Origin: Thiocapsa rosea
GTDB taxonomy: Bacteria > Pseudomonadota > Gammaproteobacteria > Chromatiales > Chromatiaceae
DNA length: 64,000 nucleotides
Direction: 5' to 3'
NCBI RefSeq assembly: GCF_003634315.1
Contig: NZ_RBXL01000001.1
Coordinates: forward strand, 4,506,501-4,570,500
Of this stretch, positions 11,690 through 19,888 are shown piece by piece; the first letter of the stretch is position 1, and each line of letters opens with the position of its first letter. Both the position numbers and the translations under genes were made by a program. The notes beneath the pieces were generated by a model that was not told where the DNA came from, searched no databases, and saw only the letters and a list, made by a program, of their open reading frames with translations.

Positions 11690-11748
11690 CAAGGCGCCGG
11701 GTGTCCGTTGACTTGCCGAGTGCAGATCAACGGACACCCGGTGCCTTG
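11690..11748. terminator. Long 22-bp hairpin between actP and sspA
   Basis: Arms at 11690-11711 and 11727-11748 pair at 21 of 22 positions around a 15-base loop, starting CAAGGCGCCGGG on the left. It could be a bidirectional terminator, a cruciform or the remains of an inverted-repeat element. No T-run is present. Confidence 0.6.
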
Positions 11749-11834
11749 CATACTGACCACACCTAAGGCTTACTTGGCTGCCACGAACGGCGCCCCGTCG
11801 ATCTCGACACCCAACACGCCATCAGCCAAACACC

Positions 11835-12986
11835 ATGCAGCCGCTCTACTTCGACACCGCCGCGACCACCGCGGTTGACCCCGACGTCATCGAGGACATG
11901 ATCGATGTTCTGCGCAACGTCCCCGGCAATCCCTCCTCGACAACCCACCCGCAAGGCCGAGACGCAGCGCAACATGTCGAGGCCGCGCGCGCGACGGTCG
12001 CCGCAGAACTCGGGTGCGACACCGACGAGGTCATCTTCACGGCCGGTGCAACCGAGGCGAACAACCTCGCGCTGCGCGGCATCGCCTTGGGATACCGTGC
12101 GCAGGGGCGACATCTGGTCACCTCCGCGATCGAACACAAGGCCGTACTCGCCTGCTGCCATGGGCTGGAGTCCGACGGCGTTGAAACCACGTATGTGAAG
12201 CCGAGCCGCGGCGGCTGGGTCACACCCGAGTCCATCGTCGCGGCCCTACGTCCCGAGACCCTTATGGTCTCGCTGATGCAGACCAACAACGAGACCGGCG
12301 TCATGCAGCCGATCGACGAGGTCGCCTTAGCGGTCGCGGAGGCCGGTGTCCTCTTCCATGTCGATGCGGCGCAAGGCGCGGGTAAATTCGCGATCGACCT
12401 GACACGGATCCCAATCGACCTTCTGTCGCTCTCCGCGCACAAGTTCTACGGCCCCAAAGGCGTCGGCTGTCTCGTCGTGCGCGACCGCCGGCATGTCCGG
12501 CTTCGCCCCCTAATGGAAGGCGGAAGACAGGAATACGGACTGCGCCCGGGAACACTCGCGACCCATCAGATCGTCGGCCTGAGCAGCGCGCTCACCCGCG
12601 TCGCAGCACGACGCGAGCAGGACCTCCGGCTTCTTGGCGGGCTGAAGCAGCGCTTCCTGCAACGCCTCGGCAAGGACCTGCGCGTTCACATCAACGGCGA
12701 CCCGGCCCGAACCTCGCCCTATATCCTCAACATCTCCTTCGAGGGCGTGCCGAGCGACGCACTCATCAATCAGCTCGCCGACGCGCTCGCGATCGGCTCC
12801 GGATCCGCCTGCTCCTCCGGCGCCGTCGAGCCCTCCCACGTCCTTCGCGCGATGGAGGTCGAGGAGGGGACGCTTTACGGAGCCGTCCGCATCAGCTTCG
12901 GCCGCGACCACACCGAAACCGAGATCGACCAAGCCGCCGCCTCCGTCCGACAGGCCATCGCCCGCATTCGAGCCATGGGAGATTAG
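11835..12986 (+). CDS. sspA: Cysteine desulfurase, SspA/DndA-like
   Basis: A 383-residue PLP-dependent class V aminotransferase-fold cysteine desulfurase. Cofactor Lys is in LSAHKFYGPKG, preceded by FHVDAAQGAGK; the persulfide Cys is in SGSACSSGAVEP near residue 322. It takes sulfur from L-cysteine. A housekeeping IscS/NifS role is possible because the enzymes look alike. The position at the head of the phosphorothioation island, with no iscU or nif genes near, points to SspA, the sulfur donor for SspD. It is separated from sspB by a nuclease or regulator relic on the other strand. Confidence 0.85.
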   Translation: MQPLYFDTAATTAVDPDVIEDMIDVLRNVPGNPSSTTHPQGRDAAQHVEAARATVAAELGCDTDEVIFTAGATEANNLALRGIALGYRAQGRHLVTSAIEHKAVLACCHGLESDGVETTYVKPSRGGWVTPESIVAALRPETLMVSLMQTNNETGVMQPIDEVALAVAEAGVLFHVDAAQGAGKFAIDLTRIPIDLLSLSAHKFYGPKGVGCLVVRDRRHVRLRPLMEGGRQEYGLRPGTLATHQIVGLSSALTRVAARREQDLRLLGGLKQRFLQRLGKDLRVHINGDPARTSPYILNISFEGVPSDALINQLADALAIGSGSACSSGAVEPSHVLRAMEVEEGTLYGAVRISFGRDHTETEIDQAAASVRQAIARIRAMGD

Positions 12987-13130
12987 CCGGCATCCGACCG
13001 GGTACGCCGACTTCAGTCGGCTGCAGTGGGGCGGACTTCAGTCCGCCGCGAATGCGCGCTCGGGCAACTGAAGTCGCCCGTACCCCCCTGGGGCAGCCGG
13101 ATGAATCCGGCGTACCGGGCGGTCGCGGTC
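12987..13130. repeat. Short palindromic repeats between convergent genes
   Basis: GCCGACTTCAGTCGGC and GGCGGACTTCAGTCCGCC follow each other closely after sspA, then CAACTGAAGTCGCCCGTACCC and GGATGAATCCGGCGTACC. These are self-complementary dispersed motifs lying between convergent genes and could act as terminators. Confidence 0.6.
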
Positions 13131-13243
13131 GGCGACCTGGACACTGCCGATGTGGCCGAAACGAGGATCGAGGCACCCTCAGGAATCTCTCACGGAGACA
13201 CGGAGACAGGAGCGCACAAGGAAAGGACGCATCATCCCCACGA

Positions 13244-13588
13244 TCAATCCTCCCCATGGGGTGACGGCGCCGCAAAGATCGTCAGTTTGAGCTCGGCATC
13301 ATCGATCAGCCTGAATTCCGGTTTTTTTCCGGATAACTTCTCGCTTTCGATCAGAATGATCGGCACGCCCTCGCCACGCTTATCCATGTCGGAAATCAAT
13401 TTCATTTTTTCGAGAAATTCCCGATCGTCCTTAGGCGAGATCACGGTCTTGAATCGGTTCCAGAGTTTAGGGTTCAAGTCATTCAACGCTGTGCCTGGCA
13501 CCGTCTGTTCGTCGAAGCGAATAAGCCGCGCCTGACTGCGTTGTTGGAACAATCGCGCCAAGACATCCGGCTTCATATTCTCGTACAT
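13244..13588 (-). pseudogene. Probable fragment of an AlbA_2 (Schlafen-type) DNA-binding protein
   Basis: An open frame of 114 codons. GGAGA lies seven bases before its ATG at 13588, so it may still be translated. Residues 8-40 (ARLFQQRSQARLIRFDEQ, TVPGTALNDLN) resemble the link after the divergent AAA-4/AlbA_2 domain, where ..LFQ..., R.DE.PVPG..L.DLD recurs; the N-terminal AlbA_2 fold and the C-terminal winged helix of such proteins are missing. The tail matches nothing I know. I call it a remnant between sspA and sspB, but a small intact gene is possible. Confidence 0.45.
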
Positions 13589-13860
13589 GACTGATCTCCA
13601 TTCCCGGAACAGGCACGACATTAGACCGAAGCCCGGCAACTGCCAAGCGTACGCGATAACCACCCGACACGGCGCCGCATGACCGGGAGCGTCGTCCGAC
13701 GATCTCAAAGGGTCGACATCGTCACACCCGTGTACCTTGGCGCCGCCTCCGGGTTGCTGTACTCTTCGTTCAAAAGGTCGCAGGGGCCGTTCGCACGGGC
13801 CCTGCGTAGGAACCGCCTCTCAACACTGATGTTGACCCGCCTCGTGAAACCCTCCGCCCC

Positions 13861-14763
13861 ATGAAGCTCAATCGCGCCAAGGCCACCTTCGGGCGCCACG
13901 AGACCTTCCCGCTGCGTTACGGCTGGCTGCCGAAAGGCTTCGAGGCGCTGGCGGAGGATCCCGAGATCTTCGCGCGGCCCGAAGACGCCATGATCCGCCT
14001 CGGTGTCGGGCGCAACATGGTCAACGCCATCCAATACTGGCTGCAGGTCACCGGGTTGGTCACCTTCGACAGCGGGCGCGGCAAGCCGACACGGCTCGGC
14101 ACGACCTTGCTCGGCTCGCGCGGCGACCCCTATCTGGAAGACGACGCCACACTCTGGATCCTCCACTGGCTGATCGCCTCCAACGCCGAGTCCGCGACCG
14201 GATTCTTCTGGTTCTTCAACCGCTTCCCCATGCCGCGTTTTCGCGATACCGATGCCCTGCGCGCCATCGGCGAGTTCTCCGAGCAGGAGCTGAAGGCGCC
14301 GCGATCGGCGAGCACCTTGAAATCCGACATCTCCACCCTGTTGCGTATGTATGCTGCCGAGGCGGGGCGCACCGACGAGCATCTCGACTCGCCCTTCGCG
14401 CAGCTCGGGCTTGTGGAGAGCGATCCCGACGCCGGTTATCGCAGCCTTCGCGGCACACGCCCGGCATTGCCGCCGGTGGCCCTGCATTTCGCGCTCGCCC
14501 AACGCTTCGCCGCGGAGCCCCAACAGCCGGCCCTGCCGATGCGCGTCGTCCTCTACAGCGCCGAGGGCTGGGCCGCCCCCGGTGCGGTGTTCCGCCTGAC
14601 CGAGGACGGACTGATGACCGGACTCGCCCGCGTCGTCGAGCAGGATCCCCGTAGCTACGAGCTGCGCGACACCGCCGGCGTGCATCAGCTCTACCGACGC
14701 GGCGAGGTCGTCGACCCGATCGACATCCTCTCGCAGCACTATCGCGGAAGGGCCCCCGCATGA
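13861..14763 (+). CDS. sspB: SspB-like DUF4007 protein (DNA-nicking component)
   Basis: A 300-residue DUF4007 protein. Seen features: FGRHETFPLRYGWLPKG at the N-terminus, a winged-helix segment (AMIRLGVGRNMVNAIQYW), and DPYLEDDATLWILHWLIAS followed by FFWFFNRFP, all diagnostic of the family. DUF4007 is the domain of SspB, the nickase that works with the ATPase SspC and the PAPS-reductase-like SspD to insert single-stranded phosphorothioates. The short reading frame opening at 14760 (ATGA overlap) codes only 13 residues and suggests the next operon gene was lost or replaced by the damaged Rpn gene. Confidence 0.85.
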   Translation: MKLNRAKATFGRHETFPLRYGWLPKGFEALAEDPEIFARPEDAMIRLGVGRNMVNAIQYWLQVTGLVTFDSGRGKPTRLGTTLLGSRGDPYLEDDATLWILHWLIASNAESATGFFWFFNRFPMPRFRDTDALRAIGEFSEQELKAPRSASTLKSDISTLLRMYAAEAGRTDEHLDSPFAQLGLVESDPDAGYRSLRGTRPALPPVALHFALAQRFAAEPQQPALPMRVVLYSAEGWAAPGAVFRLTEDGLMTGLARVVEQDPRSYELRDTAGVHQLYRRGEVVDPIDILSQHYRGRAPA

Positions 14764-14797
14764 GCGTGCTCTTCAGCGTCGACCGTGCAATGTTCCC

Positions 14798-15524
14798 ATG
14801 ACGCGCAAGCACACCTCGCCGCGCCACCACGATCACAGTTACCGTCAACTGTTCTCGCATGTCGACGGCAGTGCGAATCGCCAACTATGCGACCCTGCTC
14901 TACCAGGATCTGATCGCTCAAGGCGCATTGAGCCGGAGCGGACGCTTGCCGCCGGTTCTGCCGATCGTGCTCTACAACGGCGAGCCGCGCTGGACGGCGC
15001 AGACCGAGTTGTTCTCTCTGATCGAGCCCGTTCCGGGTGGACTGGAACGCTATCGACCACAATGGTCCTACCTGTTGTTGGACGAGGGGGCGATCGCGCG
15101 TGACGACGCCTATCCGCCGGAGGTCCGCAATCTGGTGGCGGCGTTGTTCCGCTTGGAGAAGGCGCGCGATGAGGCGACCTGGCTCGCCGTCTACGCGCGC
15201 CTCGTCGAGCTGTTGGACAGCTCCGCGCTGGACAGCCTCAAGCGCGCCTTCGGGCGCTGGATCTACCGAAGCTTCATCCGCAAGAAGCGCACCGGAATCC
15301 AACTTCCGAGCATTGATGACTTCAACGAGGTACATGTCATGTTGCAGCAACGCGTCGAACAATGGAACGCGGAGATTCTTGAACGGGGGCGACAAGAAGG
15401 CCGCCGTGAAACCGCCCTGGAGCTGATCCGGAAAACCGATTTCGACAACGCGACCATCGCGGACATCAGCAAGCTGCCCTTGGACGAGATCCAAGCGCTA
15501 CGCGATCTGCCGAGCGCACATTGA
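14798..15524 (+). pseudogene. Rpn/YhgA-type nuclease gene with core deletion
   Basis: The start codes MTRKHTSPRHHDHSYRQLFSH, the usual first 20 residues of an Rpn (PF04754) PD-(D/E)XK nuclease. About base 14860 it jumps, in another frame, to AVRIANYATLLYQDLIAQG and then PPVLPIVLYNG, which normally stand some 80-100 residues later. The catalytic core (D..ExK region) is therefore deleted. The C-terminal part stays open for 221 codons from ATG 14859 to 15524 and includes the helical tail ILERGRQEGRRETALELI. A truncated C-terminal product is conceivable, but no nuclease activity is expected. It splits sspB from sspC. Confidence 0.8.
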
Positions 15525-15646
15525 GAACGCAGGGCGCGTGACAGGCTCCGAAAGTGATCGAGGTCGACAGTGACGCGGTCCGAGACGTCATGGAACCGGA
15601 CACCATCATCCAACCAGCGAGACAACAAGCCCAGAAGGACCGCGAC

Positions 15647-18600
15647 GTGACCACATTGGATCGTGCTATCCACATCGGCACCGCCTATACCCGCTCGATC
15701 AACCTGACGCGCGATGCCGACGCGCCCGATCTGATCCGGGCCTATGTTCCGACGTCGCGCGCCGCACAGGCGTTGGAGCGCATGGCGGACGGTCTTTCCG
15801 CTGGCGCGCATCAGCGAGCACTGGCGCTGATCGGCCCCTACGGCACCGGTAAATCGGTATTCGGCCTCTTCGCCGCCGCCGTCTTGTCGGCACCCAAAGC
15901 TGAGCAGCATTCCGCGGCGATGGCGGTGCTTGAGACCGCCGCCCCCGATCTCGCCACCCGTTTTGGCACCGCCCACCCGAACGGCCGCGGCTACTTGCGG
16001 GTCGCCATCAACGGCATCCCGGACTCGCTGATTCGGCAGTTGATGCTCGGCCTCGCGCTCGCCGTCGAGCAAGCCGGCTTGCCTGCCGCATTGGTCGACG
16101 ACGTCCTCTCCGCGGCCCAACCCGGGACGCCGATGGATCATATCCTGCACCTTGTCGGACGCGTGCAGCGCGCTTGGGCGCATGCCGGCGGATCGGGCGT
16201 GCTGATCGAGATCGACGAGCTCGGCAAGTTTCTCGAATACGAGTCTTACCACCCGCAGCATCGCGAGATCCATCTGCTGCAACTCCTGGCCGAGCACGCA
16301 CAAGTCGCGAGCGTTGCCCCGCTGTATTTGCTCGTCATGCTGCATCAGGCGTTCGAATACTACAGCCAGCGGCTCGGCAAGCAATTGCGCGACGAATGGC
16401 AAAAGGTCCAAGGCCGTTTCGAGTCCATCGCCTTCATCGAGCCGGCCGAGCAATCGCTGCGGATTGTCGGCGCCGCCTTCGAACGCACCGCGCCTCTGCC
16501 GCCGACCCTGTGTGCGCAGCTCGATCGGATCACGGATGCGCTCGAACGGCATGGCGCACTCCCCGTCGGCCTGGACAGGGCGCAGGCCCGTGCCCTCTTC
16601 GAGCTCTGCTACCCCCTGCACCCCATCACGCTCCTCATCCTCCCGACCCTCTGCCAGAAGGTCGCGCAGAACGAGCGCACGCTCTTCTCGTACCTCGGCA
16701 GCGCCGAGCCGTTCGGGCTGCGCGAGCGCCTCGGCCGCTTACGCATGGGCGATTGGATCGGCCCCTGGGAACTCTACGACTATTTCATCCTCAACCAATC
16801 CGGCAGCGTCTCGGACCCCTTGACCTACCATCGTTGGGTCGAGGTCATCACCGCACTGGAGCGCTTCGACAGCGCCCCCGACGATCCCGCTGTGAATGTC
16901 CTCAAGACCATCGGCCTACTCAATCTCATCGGAGCGCAGCGTGGGCTCAAGCCCAGCGAGCCGCTCTTGCGCCTGCTGTTCGACGAGGCCGCGCCGCAGC
17001 TGCTGCGACGGCTCGAAGCCGTCTCCACCATCCATTTCCGCAGCTACAGTCAAGAGTGGCGGGTCTGGCAAGGCAGCGATTTCGATCTCGCCGCCGCCCT
17101 GCGCGAGGCCACCGCCGAGCAAGCGCAGCTTTCGCTGGTCGACACCCTGAACGCGCTCGCCCCGCTGCGGCCGCTGGTGGCGCGGCGGGCGACCATCGAA
17201 AGCGGCACGGTCCGCGCCTTTACGCCGCGCTTTACCGCCTCGGACCGCTGGCCGCCGAAGTCCATCGACACCGATCCGACCGCCCGGGACACGCTCGATC
17301 TGTGGCTCTACCTCGCCGAAGCACAAGAGGAGCCGACCCTTGAGGGCGCGCCCTTTAGAAGCGTCGTTGCGGTGTGTCATTTCACCGAGCGCCTGCATGA
17401 GGCGGTCGCGCAATGGATGGCCTTGCAGGATCTGCCGACGCGTCACGCGGCGCTCCACCACGACCCTGTCGCGCAGCGCGAGCACCGCGCCTGGCTCAAC
17501 AACGCCGAGCTTGAGACCCTGCAGCTCATCCGCGCACTGCTCGACGAGCCCGAGGCGCTGCGCTGGTATTGGAAGGGCAGGGAACGTCCGGCCCAAGAGC
17601 GTCCGGTGAAAGATCGGCGCGACCTCCAGATGCAGCTCTCGGCCTGGGTGCAGGACATCTGCTATCCGAAGTCGCCACGTCTGCGCAACGAGCTCATCAA
17701 CCGCGATCGTCCCTCGCCGAGCGCCAATCTCGGCCGTAAGCGGCTGATCGCCGCCATGCTCGAAGCGCCCGATCGACCCCATCTCGGCATCGAGAAGACA
17801 CCTGCAGAGAAGAGCCTTTATCTCTCTCTGCTCAAGCAAAGCAATCTGCATCGTCGCGTCGCCGGCGAGACGGGTTACGCACTCCATGTCCCATCGGACC
17901 CGGATCCCTGTCGTCTAAAACCCCTCTGGGAAGAAATCGACAAGATCCTCGGGGCGGTCGGCGACCGTCAGGTCGGGTTGCCCGAGATCTACGCCCGACT
18001 GCAGCACCCGCCCTTCGGCGCCAAGCTCGGCCCCCTGCCGGTCTTGATCATCGCCTATCTTCAGGCGAACCGCCGCGAGGTCGCCTTCTACCAGGAAGGC
18101 GCCTTCTGCGAAGCGCTGACGGTCGAGCAAGCCGAGCTGCTGTGTCGGCGCCCCGAGCTTTTTGCCCTGGAACGCTTCGATCTCGGCGGACTGCGCGGCG
18201 AGATCTTCGATCGCTACATCAAAGACATCGTCGGACGTGTTCGCGCGGACGCAACCCTGCTCGATATCGTGCGTCCGCTGGTACGATTCATCTCAGGTTT
18301 GCCCGAGTACACCCAGCGCTGCAAGACACTCAGCCCCGAGGCGGCGCAGGTGCGCGACGCCTTTCAGGGCGCGCGCAGCCCGGGGGCCTTGCTGTTCGAA
18401 GCACTCCCGCGCGCCTGCGGCATCGCCATCGACGACTTTGCGACGGCCGATCCAGCGCGGGTCGAGCCATTCATCGTGCGACTGCGTGAAGTCTTCAGGG
18501 AGCTAAACGACGCCTATCCGACTCTGCTCGACCACTGGCAGGCCGAGCTGGCCCGGGTGCTGATCGCTGCGCCGATCAAGGATCTCGCAGCCCTGCGCGC

Positions 18601-19102
18601 CGCCGTGACCGAGCGTTATCAGGGTCTCGATCGCTTCACCCCCGACCGCATGGGCCTCGGTGCACTGATCCGACGTCTCTGCGACACCGTTCACGACTCC
18701 GACCAGGCTTGGCTCGAATCCGTTGCAACCCTGCTCGGCAAGATGCCCCCGACCAAGTGGCACGAGGAAACCCGTCGACTCGCCGAGTTGCGTCTGCGCG
18801 ATCTCGCCAACCAGCTGCACGATCTCGAACGACTCCGACTCGGCAAGGTCAACAACCACGATCCCGTCCCCGACGGACACAACGGCGATCCCCTGCTCAT
18901 GAAGACCGTCGACCGCCGGCATGGCGAAATCAGCCGTGTCATCCATCTCTCGGACGCGCAGCGCAAATCTGCGACCGCCCGTGCCGAACACATCGCAGCG
19001 ACCCTCGCCGACGTCCCCGAAAGCGATCGACTCGCCGTCCTCGCCATGCTCTGGGAGCGATTCGCTCGGACCGAACCCACAGGAGAATCCACCTATGAAT
19101 GA
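15647..19102 (+). CDS. sspC: SspC-like large P-loop ATPase
   Basis: About 1151 residues from the GTG at 15647, which has AGAAGGA seven to eight bases upstream; ATG 15590 and GTG 15554 are in-frame alternatives. Walker A is GPYGTGKS at about 63-70 and Walker B is VLIEIDELGKFLEY at about 185-198. The remainder is a long helical region without a motif I recognise. The architecture resembles BrxC/PglY-type ATPases. Between sspB and sspD it is best read as SspC, the ATPase of the SspBCD phosphorothioation complex. It overlaps sspD by eight bases. A paralogue with a nearly identical Walker B block is at 31079-35566. Confidence 0.78.
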   Translation: MTTLDRAIHIGTAYTRSINLTRDADAPDLIRAYVPTSRAAQALERMADGLSAGAHQRALALIGPYGTGKSVFGLFAAAVLSAPKAEQHSAAMAVLETAAPDLATRFGTAHPNGRGYLRVAINGIPDSLIRQLMLGLALAVEQAGLPAALVDDVLSAAQPGTPMDHILHLVGRVQRAWAHAGGSGVLIEIDELGKFLEYESYHPQHREIHLLQLLAEHAQVASVAPLYLLVMLHQAFEYYSQRLGKQLRDEWQKVQGRFESIAFIEPAEQSLRIVGAAFERTAPLPPTLCAQLDRITDALERHGALPVGLDRAQARALFELCYPLHPITLLILPTLCQKVAQNERTLFSYLGSAEPFGLRERLGRLRMGDWIGPWELYDYFILNQSGSVSDPLTYHRWVEVITALERFDSAPDDPAVNVLKTIGLLNLIGAQRGLKPSEPLLRLLFDEAAPQLLRRLEAVSTIHFRSYSQEWRVWQGSDFDLAAALREATAEQAQLSLVDTLNALAPLRPLVARRATIESGTVRAFTPRFTASDRWPPKSIDTDPTARDTLDLWLYLAEAQEEPTLEGAPFRSVVAVCHFTERLHEAVAQWMALQDLPTRHAALHHDPVAQREHRAWLNNAELETLQLIRALLDEPEALRWYWKGRERPAQERPVKDRRDLQMQLSAWVQDICYPKSPRLRNELINRDRPSPSANLGRKRLIAAMLEAPDRPHLGIEKTPAEKSLYLSLLKQSNLHRRVAGETGYALHVPSDPDPCRLKPLWEEIDKILGAVGDRQVGLPEIYARLQHPPFGAKLGPLPVLIIAYLQANRREVAFYQEGAFCEALTVEQAELLCRRPELFALERFDLGGLRGEIFDRYIKDIVGRVRADATLLDIVRPLVRFISGLPEYTQRCKTLSPEAAQVRDAFQGARSPGALLFEALPRACGIAIDDFATADPARVEPFIVRLREVFRELNDAYPTLLDHWQAELARVLIAAPIKDLAALRAAVTERYQGLDRFTPDRMGLGALIRRLCDTVHDSDQAWLESVATLLGKMPPTKWHEETRRLAELRLRDLANQLHDLERLRLGKVNNHDPVPDGHNGDPLLMKTVDRRHGEISRVIHLSDAQRKSATARAEHIAATLADVPESDRLAVLAMLWERFARTEPTGESTYE

Positions 19103-19886
19103 CGAGACCCCCGCCAAGCCCGTCCGTCATCTCCTCGGTTTATCCGGCGGCAAGGACAGCTCCGCCCTCGCCATCTATCTGCGCGACCGAATCCCTGATA
19201 TGGAATATTTCTTCGCGGATACGGGTGCGGAGCTTCCCGAGACCTTGGAATATATCGATCTGTTGGAAGATTATTTGGGGAAGCCGATTGCGAAGCTGAA
19301 TGCGCGACGAGATTTTGACTACTATCTCAAGCTGCACAACAACTATTTACCTTCACCGCGACAGCGTTGGTGTACGATCAACCTGAAACTGCTCCCGTTT
19401 GAAAATTACGTCGGAGACGACGATGTCATCTCCTATATCGCCATTCGTGCTGATGAGCCCGCGCGTGCCGGATACCTTTCGACCAAGCCAAACATCAAGA
19501 CATGCTTTCCTTTTAAGGAAGATGGGCTCAACAAGGAAGACATTACGCACATCTTGGAAGAATCCGGGCTAGGTCTACCGAAATACTACAGTTGGCGAAG
19601 TCGATCCGGATGTTACTTCTGTTTTTTTCAACGCCATGAAGAGTGGGTCGGGCTTCAAAAAAATCATCCCGAGCTTTATGAGCGAGCGAAAGAATACGAG
19701 AAAAGCGAAGACGAATCGGGGAAAATCTACACCTGGAACCAAGCGGGCACTTTGGACGAAATCGTCAGCCGTGCTCAGCTCGCACCTGAAAAGAAAAAGA
19801 CTATGTCGCGCCCGAAGAAACTGATTGATCAGTTGACGGATCCCGATGAAGATCCGGATGATGCGTGTCTTATCTGTACGCTTTAG
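19095..19886 (+). CDS. sspD: SspD-like PAPS-reductase-family sulfurtransferase
   Basis: A 263-residue adenylating enzyme of the PAPS reductase/PP-loop ATPase superfamily. The PP-loop LGLSGGKDSSALA is at about 15-27. Cys in RQRWCTINLKLLPF and the pair GCYFCFFQRH are candidates for sulfur handling or an Fe-S ligand set; the C-terminus DDACLICTL adds another CxxC. ATG 19095 follows AGGAGA and overlaps sspC. SspD activates backbone phosphate with ATP for sulfur transfer. It is much shorter than DndC (about 500 residues), which supports Ssp over Dnd. From about 19190 the sequence turns markedly more AT-rich than sspB/sspC. Confidence 0.85.
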   Translation: MNDETPAKPVRHLLGLSGGKDSSALAIYLRDRIPDMEYFFADTGAELPETLEYIDLLEDYLGKPIAKLNARRDFDYYLKLHNNYLPSPRQRWCTINLKLLPFENYVGDDDVISYIAIRADEPARAGYLSTKPNIKTCFPFKEDGLNKEDITHILEESGLGLPKYYSWRSRSGCYFCFFQRHEEWVGLQKNHPELYERAKEYEKSEDESGKIYTWNQAGTLDEIVSRAQLAPEKKKTMSRPKKLIDQLTDPDEDPDDACLICTL

Positions 19887-19888
19887 TC

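Noticed and set aside
14798-15103. A separate small gene at the Rpn start
   Set aside because: After the first 20 codons this frame has no family likeness; it is the out-of-frame remainder of the deleted Rpn gene.
13861-19886. BREX type 4 (PAPS reductase with BrxC-like ATPase)
   Set aside because: No PglZ or BrxL gene is present and DUF4007 sits with the ATPase and PAPS-reductase-like gene, which is the SspBCD order. The resemblance of the ATPases to BrxC is kept as a family remark only.
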